Source of the DNA: an uncultured Tateyamaria sp. | GTDB lineage: Bacteria > Pseudomonadota > Alphaproteobacteria > Rhodobacterales > Rhodobacteraceae | Reading direction: 5' to 3' | NCBI RefSeq assembly: GCF_947496075.1 | Contig: NZ_CANMBJ010000001.1 | Coordinates: forward strand, 310,001-374,000 | Length of the DNA: 64,000 nt | Shown here: positions 46,101-54,273 of the stretch, piece after piece | Layout: each line of letters opens with the position of its first letter | Numbering within the stretch: the stretch's first letter is position 1 | The notes under the pieces: generated by a model | Seen by the model: the letters and a program-made list of their open reading frames with translations, nothing else | Told to the model about the DNA's origin: nothing | Databases searched by the model: none | Position numbers and translations under genes: made by a program

Positions 46101-47117
46101 ATCGACACGAGCGATCTCCGCCACCCCTTGGCGTGACACTCCAGCGACATGCCATGGCATGTTCTCAGCCTCAATGTCGCGGCGCTCTACCTTCGGCTGC
46201 ACCTGGCAAGATCCGCAGCGCAAGTCATTCCCAAACCACGACACAATCAACGAAGCGGCCTCACAATTCGGCAGCTCATCATTCAGCGCATCAAGAGACA
46301 TGTTAAAGTCGGGCTGGCCTGCCGGCGTGTTAATGTTGGCACTCCAGCGACCGCGATTTTGGTCAACATAGTTCACCGGCGTCGTTGCCAGCGCATATTC
46401 TCCGGTTCCTGGCATAAGCGCGACGGCTTTGACAGCGCGGGTGATCTCTTCTTCGGCCCCGGCTTCTTCTGGCTGCTCCGGGCGTACAACCTCGAACGAA
46501 AACTGCGGGACCCGATTGCCAAAAGGACCTAAGGCCAGATTTTCAATCACGACATAGGCGGTTCCACGATACGCCGGCACCAACCCCTGCCCTTCAATGG
46601 CTTCCATCAGCGGGTCCGGCAATTGATCCTGCGTTCCCTTGTAAACGCGCATGTTCAGATCATTGATCGCAACTTCTTCGCCATCGGCCCAGACGCGGCC
46701 GATACGGGCGATTTCTCCTTCGCAGACAGCAAGTGCCATGCTCAGCGAATAGCTGTATTCACGAACCTCGGGCTGTGGTGACGGTGCCGGGCCACCCTTG
46801 CCGCCTCCTCCTCCTCCGCCGCCTGTTACGGTAACAGTCTCCAGAAAGTCCGAGGACCAGATCACCTGCCCACCCAAGCGCATACGCCCATAAAGCTGGG
46901 AAATCGGTGCGCCTTCACCCGAATTCGACAAGCGAAACCGGTCCACCTTACCATGCTCAACGACCTCAGACCCCTGACCCATAACACGCTGATCAATCAC
47001 CTTGCCCAAGGTCGCACCAATGGCACGCCCGATGGCAACGGATGACAACCCAAGCGCAGAGCCACCAATCGAGCCGCCAATGGCCGCGCCAGCGGCAGAA
47101 AGTACTACGGTCGCCAT
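43173..47117 (-). CDS. g15: GTA g15: host-specificity/tail-fibre protein with TIM-barrel domain
   Basis: A 1314-residue protein, the largest GTA gene product. The N-terminal Gly/Ala-rich segment is followed by tail-tip sequence with a Gly/Pro stretch (about 95-112), the GTA TIM-barrel-like domain (about 420-720, including YQYVGPQEWTLSRFILHYA and WFTELGCAAIDKGTNQPNKF), and a phage-tail_3 domain (about 780-930). In RcGTA the homologue forms the tail-tip complex that contacts the recipient. It shares one base with g14. It is intact and ends 190 bases before cysE. Confidence 0.95.
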   Translation of the reverse strand: MATVVLSAAGAAIGGSIGGSALGLSSVAIGRAIGATLGKVIDQRVMGQGSEVVEHGKVDRFRLSNSGEGAPISQLYGRMRLGGQVIWSSDFLETVTVTGGGGGGGGKGGPAPSPQPEVREYSYSLSMALAVCEGEIARIGRVWADGEEVAINDLNMRVYKGTQDQLPDPLMEAIEGQGLVPAYRGTAYVVIENLALGPFGNRVPQFSFEVVRPEQPEEAGAEEEITRAVKAVALMPGTGEYALATTPVNYVDQNRGRWSANINTPAGQPDFNMSLDALNDELPNCEAASLIVSWFGNDLRCGSCQVQPKVERRDIEAENMPWHVAGVSRQGVAEIARVDDRPIYGGTPADGSVMQAIQAMNASGKKVMFYPFILMDQLEGNELPNPYAPDETQPYLPWRGRITLSRALGIDGSPDGTAAAEAEVDAFFGNVNASHFNTHGNYQYVGPQEWTLSRFILHYAALCRQAGGVDAFCIGSEMRGLTQIRGTGNQFYAVQKLRELAAQVRIILGPDTKISYAADWTEYFGYQPQDGSGDRYFHLDPLWADENIDFIGIDNYMPISDWRDGEDHADAEWQSLYNIDYLRSNIEGGEGYDWYYRSQEADTAQIRTPITDGAHDEPWVYRYKDIRNWWGNAHYERIAGVRSALPTSWVPESKPIWFTELGCAAIDKGTNQPNKFLDQKSSESSLPKYSNGARDDLIQKQYLRAMHSYWRATENNPVSVEYEAPMVDMSRAFVWAWDARPYPFFPNSLRIWSDGENYPRGHWINGRTSGRSLASVVGEICERSGLQHYDTSELFGYVRGFVVDDVTDARGALQPLMLRFAFDAIERDGVLKFVSRSGTGAVELPPETLAIHSDLNGRLEQSRESEAELAGRVRVRFVQTDGNFDVLSEEAILADDTTHAVSTSEIVMALTRPEGRQVAERWLTEARVAREAIKLALPPSQIGVGAGDVIEVTADQSEGAGLYRVDRVEQGHMQLLEAVRIEPEVYTPSDLSDELAGVREFVPPVPLTSVFMDLPLLTGDEVEHAPHLAVTGSPWPGGVAVYQSPTDSDFVLNTVIAARANIGFLNSPLPRAVPGLVDRGAPLDVKMIHGTLQSIPESAFLSGGNLVAVGDGSPDNWELIQFKDAELIGPNQYLLSNRLRGQAGTDAYIPIEWPVGSWFVHMNGVPSQINLLRSLRRISQTFRIGPSKRSYDDPSYTEAIHAFNGNGLRPYAPVHLKLASSGTGVDVEWVRRTRLDGDGWDLPEVPLAEETESYTVRVGTLGQVVREVVVSEPSWTYTSAMQQADGLTGDFEVSVAQNSARFGPGPFKTAIWSE

Positions 47118-47566
47118 CAGTCGGCCTCCACATCAGGGAATTGAAAACGGGCCACGATCCGTCGAGCCCACGGTGCACTCAGCGGGCTCTCGACAACGCC
47201 GTGACCGCTATAGGCGTGAATAAACTTAGGCGCAGTGCCCACGTCTGACTGAATACCAAGGTGTTTGGCCACCCCGCCCTCGCGCATACGAAACAGGATC
47301 ACATCTCCACACGCCGCCAATGACACTGTCTTTGGTGACAGATGGCGCAGCGCCGCTGCCCAGAGTTGTTCTTGTCCCTGCGGCTCAGACCAATCCATGC
47401 TGTATGCAGGCGGCCGCTCCGGTTCGCTGCCGACCACGGCACGCCAAACCCCACGGATAAGCCCAAGACAATCAGTGCCTGCCCCACGCGCGGCCATCTG
47501 GTGAATGTACGGCGTGCCGATCCAGGCGCGCGCTTCATCCACAATAAAGGAATGCGCCAGTGTCAT
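47117..47566 (-). CDS. g14: GTA g14: NlpC/P60 cell-wall peptidase
   Basis: A 149-residue NlpC/P60 peptidase. The likely triad is Cys33 (GTDCLGL), His102 (KHLGI) and His117 (FIHA). In RcGTA this tail-tip peptidase cuts recipient peptidoglycan during DNA entry. It overlaps g13 by 4 bases. Confidence 0.94.
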   Translation of the reverse strand: MTLAHSFIVDEARAWIGTPYIHQMAARGAGTDCLGLIRGVWRAVVGSEPERPPAYSMDWSEPQGQEQLWAAALRHLSPKTVSLAACGDVILFRMREGGVAKHLGIQSDVGTAPKFIHAYSGHGVVESPLSAPWARRIVARFQFPDVEAD

Positions 47567-48450
47567 CGCAGGCTGCCTCCGCTGTTTGAGCCGCCGGTTG
47601 TCGGATATGCCATCATCCAGTCGTCACTGGGCAAGTCCGGGAAACCTTGGAAGTTCAAAAGGTTGGCAAACTTCAGGCGACAGGTTTCGAACCGCTTGTC
47701 ACAACCTGCCGTCAAACGCACTTGGTCCTGCGCACTGACCTGGCCGCGCACCGCTTCCCAAAGCTCGATCCGGCGCACACCATCTTCGACGACATCGCGC
47801 TTGATCATGCCCCACAGACCACTGGCAGGTCCGGACGTGACATCAAGCCGCCCTCGCATGAACCACTGCGGCTCAAAGCCGCTCAGATCGTTCCACTCAA
47901 AGATCCGACCATCGATCACGCGATCTGGCTGCCCTTCGAACCGATACCCCGGCTGCTCCAGATTGAAACGGCATGCACGGTCACCCAGAACGGCGGTACA
48001 TGGCTTTTGATAGATGCGGCCCAACGGCCGGTTCAATGCCTCGGTCAAGCCGCGCAGTTCAGCGTGAAAAGCTCCACCAGAACGCCGCAGTTCGCCGATG
48101 GAGCCTCGAAACTGCAACCAACGAACATCAGGATCAGCCCAGTTCACCAACCACGCGCGGACCTCCGCATTGTCAAAGCGCCCTGCTTCGATCTCGTCTT
48201 CGCGCACCGACGCATCAGTCAGCGCGCCCAACGCTTCAGTATTGTCAACGCTCAGTCCAGTGCTTTGCGCCAACGCCGCAGCAGACAGGCCGGTGTCAGC
48301 GCGAAACTCAAGCCCGTCAAAGGTCAGCGGCGTGTCATGGTCAGTAAACCCGAAAGTCTTGCCATCCGTCCGCAGAATGGCCCAAGCCCGACACAGGGTC
48401 GTAACGCCCTTTGCCGTGTGTGCAAGAAACTCTTCGCTCTGCCCGCTCAT
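47563..48450 (-). CDS. g13: GTA g13: tail hub protein with Fe-S cysteines (DUF2163)
   Basis: A 295-residue DUF2163/TIGR02218 protein, the hub of the tail baseplate. Four cysteines, C151, C160, C250 and C257, match the four ligands of the iron-sulfur cluster seen in the RcGTA hub. ATG 48450 shares one base with the g12 stop; a GTG one codon upstream would overlap by four. Confidence 0.93.
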   Translation of the reverse strand: MSGQSEEFLAHTAKGVTTLCRAWAILRTDGKTFGFTDHDTPLTFDGLEFRADTGLSAAALAQSTGLSVDNTEALGALTDASVREDEIEAGRFDNAEVRAWLVNWADPDVRWLQFRGSIGELRRSGGAFHAELRGLTEALNRPLGRIYQKPCTAVLGDRACRFNLEQPGYRFEGQPDRVIDGRIFEWNDLSGFEPQWFMRGRLDVTSGPASGLWGMIKRDVVEDGVRRIELWEAVRGQVSAQDQVRLTAGCDKRFETCRLKFANLLNFQGFPDLPSDDWMMAYPTTGGSNSGGSLR

Positions 48451-49082
48451 CACACACGCACCTCGACAATGGGCACGTTTGGAACGGTACCCGCCTGAAA
48501 ACTGGCTACGGATGTCTGGATCTGGTCCGTGTCGAAGCGCACAGGCACATCGAATTCAAAGCCGGCCGTGATCTCTTCATCTTGCTCAGGCGGGTGCTGA
48601 AAGGTGACAAGCCCGGTGTTCAATTCGACTTCGTAGTCGACCCCTTCTTGCATCTCATCACGCCCAAGACCCACGCGCACTGTTCCGGAAACGGGCTTCG
48701 AGATCGGTCGTGAATAGGCAAACTCTCCTGATCGATACGTCTTGAGCAACGGAAACGCGGCTTGCACGCCATCACCGGTGGCAATCGTCTGATCCAGAAA
48801 AGTCGGATCAGCACTCGCCGCACCCGACTTGAAGTCCGCCCAATCCTTCCAACGGAACCCGTACATCTGCCCCATGCGTGCTTCAAAGAAAGCAATCAGG
48901 GTTTCCACGTCATCCAGTGACCGCATCCCCAGTCCCGCGTCATAGCGGCGACGCGAGTGCGCCCAGGGCGTGTTCCGTTCCTCGAATCCGTTGGCGAGCG
49001 TCACAACCTCTGTCCGGCGCTCCGGCCCGCCGACCGAGCCAAAGCTCAAGGATGCGGGAAATCGAACCTCGTGAAAATTCAT
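48450..49082 (-). CDS. g12: GTA g12: distal tail protein (DUF2460)
   Basis: A 210-residue DUF2460/TIGR02217 protein, the distal tail ring linking tube and hub. Motifs FHEVRFPASLSFGSVGGPERRTEVV and RRRYDAGLGMRSLDDVETLIAFFEAR are characteristic. Start ATG 49082, 23 bases after g11. Confidence 0.93.
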   Translation of the reverse strand: MNFHEVRFPASLSFGSVGGPERRTEVVTLANGFEERNTPWAHSRRRYDAGLGMRSLDDVETLIAFFEARMGQMYGFRWKDWADFKSGAASADPTFLDQTIATGDGVQAAFPLLKTYRSGEFAYSRPISKPVSGTVRVGLGRDEMQEGVDYEVELNTGLVTFQHPPEQDEEITAGFEFDVPVRFDTDQIQTSVASFQAGTVPNVPIVEVRV

Positions 49083-49105
49083 GGCCTTGGCTCCCCTTCC
49101 ATTTG

Positions 49106-49771
49106 TTATCTGTTGCGGTTCGCGCGGCTCAGTGCGCGGTTCATCTGTGCGGCGATCTGGTTTTGCGATCGGGCAAAGCCCTGCACGTCCGGTGTGGTGA
49201 TGTTCATCACGACGGTCGGGCCGCTTTGCCCACCACCGCCACGCACACCCAGCTTGCCATCAGGACCACGGGCAAGCGGCATGATGGCCTCTGGCCCCGC
49301 CTCCCCCATGACACCCATACCGCCCCGCATGCCAAACGGCGTGGCCGAACTGACGACACCGCCTGATGCGAAGGGCATTACGCGCCCCTGGCTGAACGGC
49401 GCACCATCGGCAAAGGGCAGGATATTCTCGAGCAACCCACCCGCACCCGAGGCCAGCAATCCACCGACATGATCAGTCACGGGCTTGATGGCCGCATTGT
49501 AAGTCGCGTTGATCATCGAGTTGGCCAGCCCATCCAGGGCATCCGACAGGCTCGCCCCATCAAAAACCAAACCATCAAAGGCCTTGCGCAATCCACGCGA
49601 CAGCCCTTTCTCAAGCGTCGCCACGTCCTTGTTGGTCGCCGCCAGACTCTCACGCATGCGGCGCAATTCGCTGTCGAAACCGGTGACCATGTCCGAGGTT
49701 GCACTCAGCGTGAAGCGCAAATCTTCGGCGTTCTCGTCAAGGTTCTCGATCTCATCTCGGTAATCAGTCAT
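49106..49771 (-). CDS. g11: GTA g11: tape-measure protein
   Basis: A 221-residue tape-measure protein, very short for a siphovirus but about normal for RcGTA. It has an N-terminal coiled coil (about 5-65), a central helical membrane-like part, and a Gly-rich tail with the phage tape-measure C-terminal sequence (ASGGVVSSATPFGMRGGMGV, GEAGPEAIMPLARG). Tail length in GTAs scales with this gene. It overlaps 10.1 by 4 bases. Confidence 0.93.
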   Translation of the reverse strand: MTDYRDEIENLDENAEDLRFTLSATSDMVTGFDSELRRMRESLAATNKDVATLEKGLSRGLRKAFDGLVFDGASLSDALDGLANSMINATYNAAIKPVTDHVGGLLASGAGGLLENILPFADGAPFSQGRVMPFASGGVVSSATPFGMRGGMGVMGEAGPEAIMPLARGPDGKLGVRGGGGQSGPTVVMNITTPDVQGFARSQNQIAAQMNRALSRANRNR

Positions 49772-49974
49772 TCCGGATCCCCTTCCGACCGTTCATCCGG
49801 CCAGGCCGCCATCAACGCGTCCAGACCGTCGCTCAACAGCGGTGCGGCCTGGCCCGGTGTGCCCAGCATCATCTGCAATTCGGCAGGGGTCAGCGCCCAG
49901 AACGCCTCTGGCGTTAGGCGCAGCCCCTGCATCCCGGCCCGCATCAGCGCGGGCCAGTCCAATGTCTTTGTCAT
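49768..49974 (-). CDS. g10.1: GTA g10.1: small tail-assembly protein (TIGR02216)
   Basis: A 68-residue protein (MTKTLDWPALMRAGMQGLRL...PAELQMMLG). The gene sits between the tube/chaperone gene g10 and the tape measure, where tail chaperone partners are usual in phages. It overlaps both neighbours by 4 bases. Confidence 0.9.
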   Translation of the reverse strand: MTKTLDWPALMRAGMQGLRLTPEAFWALTPAELQMMLGTPGQAAPLLSDGLDALMAAWPDERSEGDPE

Positions 49975-50288
49975 GCCTCAGGCACCACGAAGGCCCGCGC
50001 GATCAACTCGGCCGCAGCACGGGCAGCGCCCATGGGGCCGCCCGCAATGTCAGCATGATCCAACCGATCGACATCAAAGGCGCAGCCGCCCCCAGCCAAA
50101 CCAGCCTTCAGCACAGCCAGCACGTCCGTACTGGAAAAGCGGCCCTGCTCAAACCGCTCCACCAAGGCAACCAGCGATGGCTCTGCCAATGCCGCCTCAA
50201 GCCCCGCCAAAGCCCCAAGGGTCAGCCGCATCACCTGAGGCTGACCGTCGATCACCAGCGTGACCTCTCCCCTCCACGGATTGGTCAT
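49971..50288 (-). CDS. g10: GTA g10: gene transfer agent family protein (tail chaperone-like)
   Basis: A 105-residue protein of the GTA g10 (DUF3356) family, with RGEVTLVIDGQPQVMRLTLGALAGLEAAL at its start. In position and size it corresponds to a tail assembly chaperone. It shares one base with g9. Confidence 0.9.
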   Translation of the reverse strand: MTNPWRGEVTLVIDGQPQVMRLTLGALAGLEAALAEPSLVALVERFEQGRFSSTDVLAVLKAGLAGGGCAFDVDRLDHADIAGGPMGAARAAAELIARAFVVPEA

Positions 50289-50707
50289 CAGGCTACAAGT
50301 GCCGTAAAGGTCAATGCACCGGCCGAGGCCAACGACATCTCGTAAGTCGCCTCGCCATTGTGGCTGCCGCTGTACTCAAGCGACGTCACCTGAAACGGCC
50401 CTTCGACAACGCCGAAATCAGGAATGATCACCTGAAAATCCGGCGTCTCGCCGTCAAAGAAGATCTGGCGCGCACGCTCATCCGTGCCTTCATCCTTGAA
50501 CACACCGGCGCCCGTGATGTTGGCGGACCGCACACCGGCCCCCGCCAGCAGCTCACGCCACCCGCCCTGGCTCTCCAGGCTGGTGACATCCACGCTCTCG
50601 GCGTTGAAACTGACGCGCGTGGCCCGCAGACCCGCAATGGTTTCGAACTGCCCGTCCGAGGTCATGTCGACCTTCAGAAGCAGGTCCTTTCCGTTCTGAG
50701 CACCCAT
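50288..50707 (-). CDS. g9: GTA g9: major tail tube protein
   Basis: A 139-residue major tail protein (TIGR02126 family; MGAQNGKDLLLKVDM...TSLEYSGSHNGEATYEMSLASAG). Rings of it build the tail tube. It starts 12 bases after g8. Confidence 0.93.
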   Translation of the reverse strand: MGAQNGKDLLLKVDMTSDGQFETIAGLRATRVSFNAESVDVTSLESQGGWRELLAGAGVRSANITGAGVFKDEGTDERARQIFFDGETPDFQVIIPDFGVVEGPFQVTSLEYSGSHNGEATYEMSLASAGALTFTALVA

Positions 50708-50719
50708 GGGTTTTCTCCG

Positions 50720-51145
50720 TTAGATATTGGTTGATTGGTTGTCTTCCGTCCGCGCGCGGAACGTCAGGTCGATGCGGCGGCCCGTGCCCTTGTCGATCTT
50801 TACGGCACGCGCGCGCTCAAATCGCAGGGACACCAGCCGCCCACGATCAAGCGTCAGAGCGGCATCATGCAGAACATCGCAAACAGCGCCCGCCGCTTCC
50901 TTGGCGGCAAGGAACCCCGGCACCTCGGTCACGACCGACACGACAAAGCTGTGGACGGCGCCGCTGCCTGTCTTGTCATCCGCAACACGCACGGTTTCCG
51001 GACCAAGGTTGATGTACATGTTCGGCAACGCACCACTGGGCACCGCGTCATAGACAGCGTCGCCAACTGCATCACCAACCGCGATGTCTGACGCAATTGC
51101 TGTAAACACGGCACTCTGAAGGGCTGCAGAAACGGCATAGCTCAT
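50720..51145 (-). CDS. g8: GTA g8: tail terminator (DUF3168)
   Basis: A 141-residue DUF3168 protein (MSYAVSAALQSAVFTAIASD...VGDAVYDAVPSG) that caps the tail tube at the head side. It overlaps g7 by 4 bases. Confidence 0.92.
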   Translation of the reverse strand: MSYAVSAALQSAVFTAIASDIAVGDAVGDAVYDAVPSGALPNMYINLGPETVRVADDKTGSGAVHSFVVSVVTEVPGFLAAKEAAGAVCDVLHDAALTLDRGRLVSLRFERARAVKIDKGTGRRIDLTFRARTEDNQSTNI

Positions 51146-51480
51146 ATCGCGACCTCCTCATCGGTCATGCAGACCAGGTAACGGCCTTCAGGATCACGCT
51201 CCGCAACGCTGCGGATGTGAAACACACGGTTGCCATCACGGAACCGCTGATCGGCAATAGGACGCTCCGGGTGCCCCACCGGGGCACCACGAACGACAAC
51301 CGAATACGGAACGGCGGACACCGCCGCGCCAGTGGCGATCGTCTCTCGGCCTGTCCGTGCAGTCAGCTCGGCCCACAGGACACCCAAGGGCATCCAGCGT
51401 TCCGAGAAACCACCGGCGCCATCAGACACACGCGATGGGCTCTCCAGGGTCAGGCGCCGGTTCAGGCGCGGCAGTTTCAT
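51142..51480 (-). CDS. g7: GTA g7: head-tail stopper/adaptor
   Basis: A 112-residue head-tail adaptor (TIGR01563 type) with LNRRLTLESPSRVSDGAGGF near the start. ATG 51480 overlaps the g6 stop by 4 bases; the longer frame to 51549 runs inside g6. It closes the neck between connector and tail. Confidence 0.92.
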   Translation of the reverse strand: MKLPRLNRRLTLESPSRVSDGAGGFSERWMPLGVLWAELTARTGRETIATGAAVSAVPYSVVVRGAPVGHPERPIADQRFRDGNRVFHIRSVAERDPEGRYLVCMTDEEVAI

Positions 51481-52073
51481 CGTGCGCCTCCGCCCAAACG
51501 TATGGGCCTGTAACGCTCGATCAGGCTGGTCACGCCAAAGGGCATGCACCCTTCGCTCAATGCCGTCTCGTTGCGGAACTCGTAGTAGTGAGCCGCCAAA
51601 AGCATCACGGCCTGCGCCAGATCCGCCGGAATGTCAGACCACACCGCGCCAAACCCGGCGGTGAAAGACACACGCATAGTCCCGGCAGCTGGAATCTGGG
51701 GCAAAGAATGCCCGACCGAACGCAACCGCGGACGGTGCGTATCGCGCTCCAACCAATAGGTGTCACCGGCCACACTTGTTTCCGCGCCAGCACGATCCAC
51801 AAAGGTAACTGTGTGCACCGCCGTCACCGGAGCAACAGGAAATGCAACTGCATCCGTGGTGGCCAGTGACGAAACTGACAAAGAAAAATCATGCTCGATC
51901 AGGGCTTTGCCCGTACGAGCCTCAATTGCCGCGACAGCCGCGCGCAGGAAACTGACAAGCACCGCGTCCTGCACGGTATCATTGCCAAACCCACTGCCCA
52001 GACGCAGATGCGCCTTGAATTCTTCGACCGGCAGCGCGGCGTCGGGCACCGTGGTCTCTTCGTTCAACATCAT
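51477..52073 (-). CDS. g6: GTA g6: head-tail connector protein
   Basis: A 198-residue connector (TIGR02215, phiE125 gp8-like), with PVEEFKAHLRLG near residue 15 and a helical pattern typical of gp6/gp15 adaptors. The start ATG 52073 has a GGAG upstream. A 162-base structured spacer separates it from the capsid gene. Confidence 0.92.
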   Translation of the reverse strand: MMLNEETTVPDAALPVEEFKAHLRLGSGFGNDTVQDAVLVSFLRAAVAAIEARTGKALIEHDFSLSVSSLATTDAVAFPVAPVTAVHTVTFVDRAGAETSVAGDTYWLERDTHRPRLRSVGHSLPQIPAAGTMRVSFTAGFGAVWSDIPADLAQAVMLLAAHYYEFRNETALSEGCMPFGVTSLIERYRPIRLGGGAR

Positions 52074-52194
52074 GGAACATCTCCAGGAAAATTCTGCCCC
52101 TCGGCTCCAAAGGCCCGGGCGCGCGCCAGTCCGCGTTGCTCGGACGGAGGGGAGCAGCTAGACAACACGGCGCACTTCCAGCGCGCACCCGGAA

Positions 52195-52218
52195 CCGGGG
52201 GCAGTTGCCCACCCCCGG
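52195..52218 (-). repeat. GC-rich hairpin between capsid g5 and g6
   Basis: CCGGGGG-N10-CCCCCGG lies 18 bases after the capsid stop in the 162-base g5-g6 gap. A nested GGGCA-GT-TGCCC can pair instead, and CCCCTC/GAGGGG arms lie further on. There is no T-run, so an RNA-stability or partial-attenuation element is more likely than a full terminator. Confidence 0.5.
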
Positions 52219-52235
52219 CCATCCGCATCAGCCGT

Positions 52236-53414
52236 TCAGGCCGTTGCGAATTTCAGCAGCTTGATCGCCGCAAAGTCGCTCACGTCGCCGCCCACGCGCT
52301 TGGTGGCATAGAACAGAACGTGAGGTTTCGCGCTGAAGGGGTCACGCAGCACACGCAGGTCGGGGCGCTCGGCCACGGTGTAACCTGCGTTGAAGTCACC
52401 AAAGGCGATGGCGTCGGCACCCGTTCCGGCGTCAGGCATGTCCTCGGCGATCAGAACCGGGTAGCCCATCAGGGTCGCGGGCTGACCGGCAGCCAGACCA
52501 TCGGACCACAGGAAGCGGCCGTCATTGTCCTTGAGCTTGCGCACGATGCCAGCCGTCTTGGAGTTCATGACAAAGGTCGCGTTGGCGCGGTACTCGGCAC
52601 CCAGTGCGTACACGACATCAATGATCGACTCGGCAGTCACGTCACCGTCGATACCAGAAGGCACGTAGCCAAGGTTGCCCCAGGCCCAGACATCATTGTC
52701 GACCGATGTATGGGTCAGGAAACCACGGGGTTTGTCGATGCCGTCACCGTTGACGAATGCAGCAGCCTCGGCGCGGGCAAACTTGTCGGCAATGCGACCT
52801 GCCAGCCACGCTTCAATGTCGAACGCGCTGTCGTCCAGCAAACGCTGCGATGCTTTCGGCAGGGCCGACAGCTCGTGCAGCGGGATGGTGATGCGGTCGA
52901 TGGTGGGGGTGTCGGTCTCGGCCTGTGTGGCGGTTTCGGTCGCCCAGCCTGCACCTACATCGGTGTGATCGACCAGCACGTCAAAGGATGTCGCCTCGAC
53001 ATTCACCACGGACGCGATGGAACGGATCGACGCGGTGGCATTCAGAACCGATTTCACGGTCTCTGACGTCTGCGGGTCAACGAGGTAACCACCGTCCGAG
53101 TTCACGGCAGTGGACAGCGATTTGCCCTCCAGCTCCAGGCCGCGCAGGCCATCATCCTCACCCGAACGCAGATAGGCGTTGAACGCCTTCTGATGGGGGG
53201 CACCCGTTTCGACGGCACCTGCCAGAGGGGTGCGCGCCGCAGTCATGTTTTTCCGATCCAGCATGGTCAGTCGCTCTTCCGTTTGTTGAAGTTTGGTTTG
53301 AAAGTCGGCTTGGAAGCCTTTGAATTCGGTCACGAAACCCGTTACGGCCTCTGCAACCTCCTGAGCCGGGGACAAACCTTCCCCGGCCCGAGCCTTGATC
53401 TCGGTCTTGCTCAT
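52236..53414 (-). CDS. g5: GTA g5: major capsid protein (HK97 fold)
   Basis: A 392-residue HK97-type capsid protein. The N-terminal 100 or so residues, with a coiled coil (VTGFVTEFKGFQADFQTKLQQTEERL), act as a scaffold and are expected to be cut off by the g4 protease. ATG 53414 is chosen because AAGGA stands 7 bases before it; the ATG two codons earlier is only one base from that site. Length agrees with the RcGTA capsid. Confidence 0.95.
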   Translation of the reverse strand: MSKTEIKARAGEGLSPAQEVAEAVTGFVTEFKGFQADFQTKLQQTEERLTMLDRKNMTAARTPLAGAVETGAPHQKAFNAYLRSGEDDGLRGLELEGKSLSTAVNSDGGYLVDPQTSETVKSVLNATASIRSIASVVNVEATSFDVLVDHTDVGAGWATETATQAETDTPTIDRITIPLHELSALPKASQRLLDDSAFDIEAWLAGRIADKFARAEAAAFVNGDGIDKPRGFLTHTSVDNDVWAWGNLGYVPSGIDGDVTAESIIDVVYALGAEYRANATFVMNSKTAGIVRKLKDNDGRFLWSDGLAAGQPATLMGYPVLIAEDMPDAGTGADAIAFGDFNAGYTVAERPDLRVLRDPFSAKPHVLFYATKRVGGDVSDFAAIKLLKFATA

Positions 53415-53454
53415 CAGCATGTCCTTGATGGTTGGTGTGAAACGGCCCCGCGCT

Positions 53455-54018
53455 TTAGCGCTGCGCCAACTCCGCGCGCGCAGCCCGCAGGGCCGCCGCC
53501 ATGTCGCGCAAATGGTCGTCCTGATCCGAAGGCATCTCTTCGGACTTGGCCGCCACCCGCGCACTGGGCAGCATCGGGAAGGTCACAAGCGACACCTCCC
53601 AAAGCTCCAGTTCGGTCAAGAGCCGCTGGCCCTTGTCATTCTTCGTGGCCTTCACGGTCCGGTAGCCGATGGACAGACCATCAATGGCCCCGGCCCCGAT
53701 CAGCTCCGCCGCCTCGCGGCCCTTGGCGATTGAGGGCAGCAAACGCCCCTTCACCCACAGCCCCTTGGCATCTTCCCGCACCTCGTCCCACACGCCGATA
53801 GGAAAGGCCGGGTCGTGCTGCCACAGCATCTTCACGTTGCGCCCTTCGGCAGCGATGGCCTTGAGCGACGCCGCATAAGCGCCCTTTCCCACCACATCGC
53901 CCCCCTGGTCACAGGCACCGAACAGGCTCGCATAGCCCTCTACACCCAGGCCATCCTTCACCTCGACACCTTCGCCAAAGCGCGCAAATTTCGTCTCCAG
54001 ACCGGTCTCTGCCTGCAT
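53455..54018 (-). CDS. g4: GTA g4: prohead protease (HK97 family)
   Basis: A 187-residue serine protease that matures the capsid. GYASLFGACDQGGDVV, catalytic His in MLWQHDP, and Ser in GLSIGYR are present. It lies 40 bases before the capsid gene, as is usual. Confidence 0.94.
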   Translation of the reverse strand: MQAETGLETKFARFGEGVEVKDGLGVEGYASLFGACDQGGDVVGKGAYAASLKAIAAEGRNVKMLWQHDPAFPIGVWDEVREDAKGLWVKGRLLPSIAKGREAAELIGAGAIDGLSIGYRTVKATKNDKGQRLLTELELWEVSLVTFPMLPSARVAAKSEEMPSDQDDHLRDMAAALRAARAELAQR

Positions 54019-54045
54019 CTGCTCTCTCCTCTTCGATGCGGATCC

Positions 54046-54273
54046 CTAGTGAGGAATGGCCGCCATAATCGATTGAAATCCGGTCGCCAGCACAACCGCC
54101 ACGACACCGTAAACGGTCAGCCACAACCGCTTCTCCAACCGCTCCATCAACTTTTCCAACCGCTCCAAACGGTCGGAAATATTGGCAAAATGGACTTCGG
54201 TCAGACGCTCATGGGCTTCCAGCTTCAGGCCCGGGCCACAGGCAAACCGTTCCCACAGCTTGGCGTCATCCAT
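54046..54273 (-). CDS. g3.5: GTA g3.5: small membrane/coiled-coil protein
   Basis: A 75-residue protein: MDDAKLWERFACGPGLKLE, an amphipathic coiled coil (about 25-50) and a C-terminal transmembrane helix (about 52-70). ATG 54273 has GAGGA 8 bases upstream; the GTG two codons earlier is too near. It overlaps the portal gene by 8 bases. The RcGTA homologue is needed for head formation, but its mechanism is unclear. Confidence 0.88.
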   Translation of the reverse strand: MDDAKLWERFACGPGLKLEAHERLTEVHFANISDRLERLEKLMERLEKRLWLTVYGVVAVVLATGFQSIMAAIPH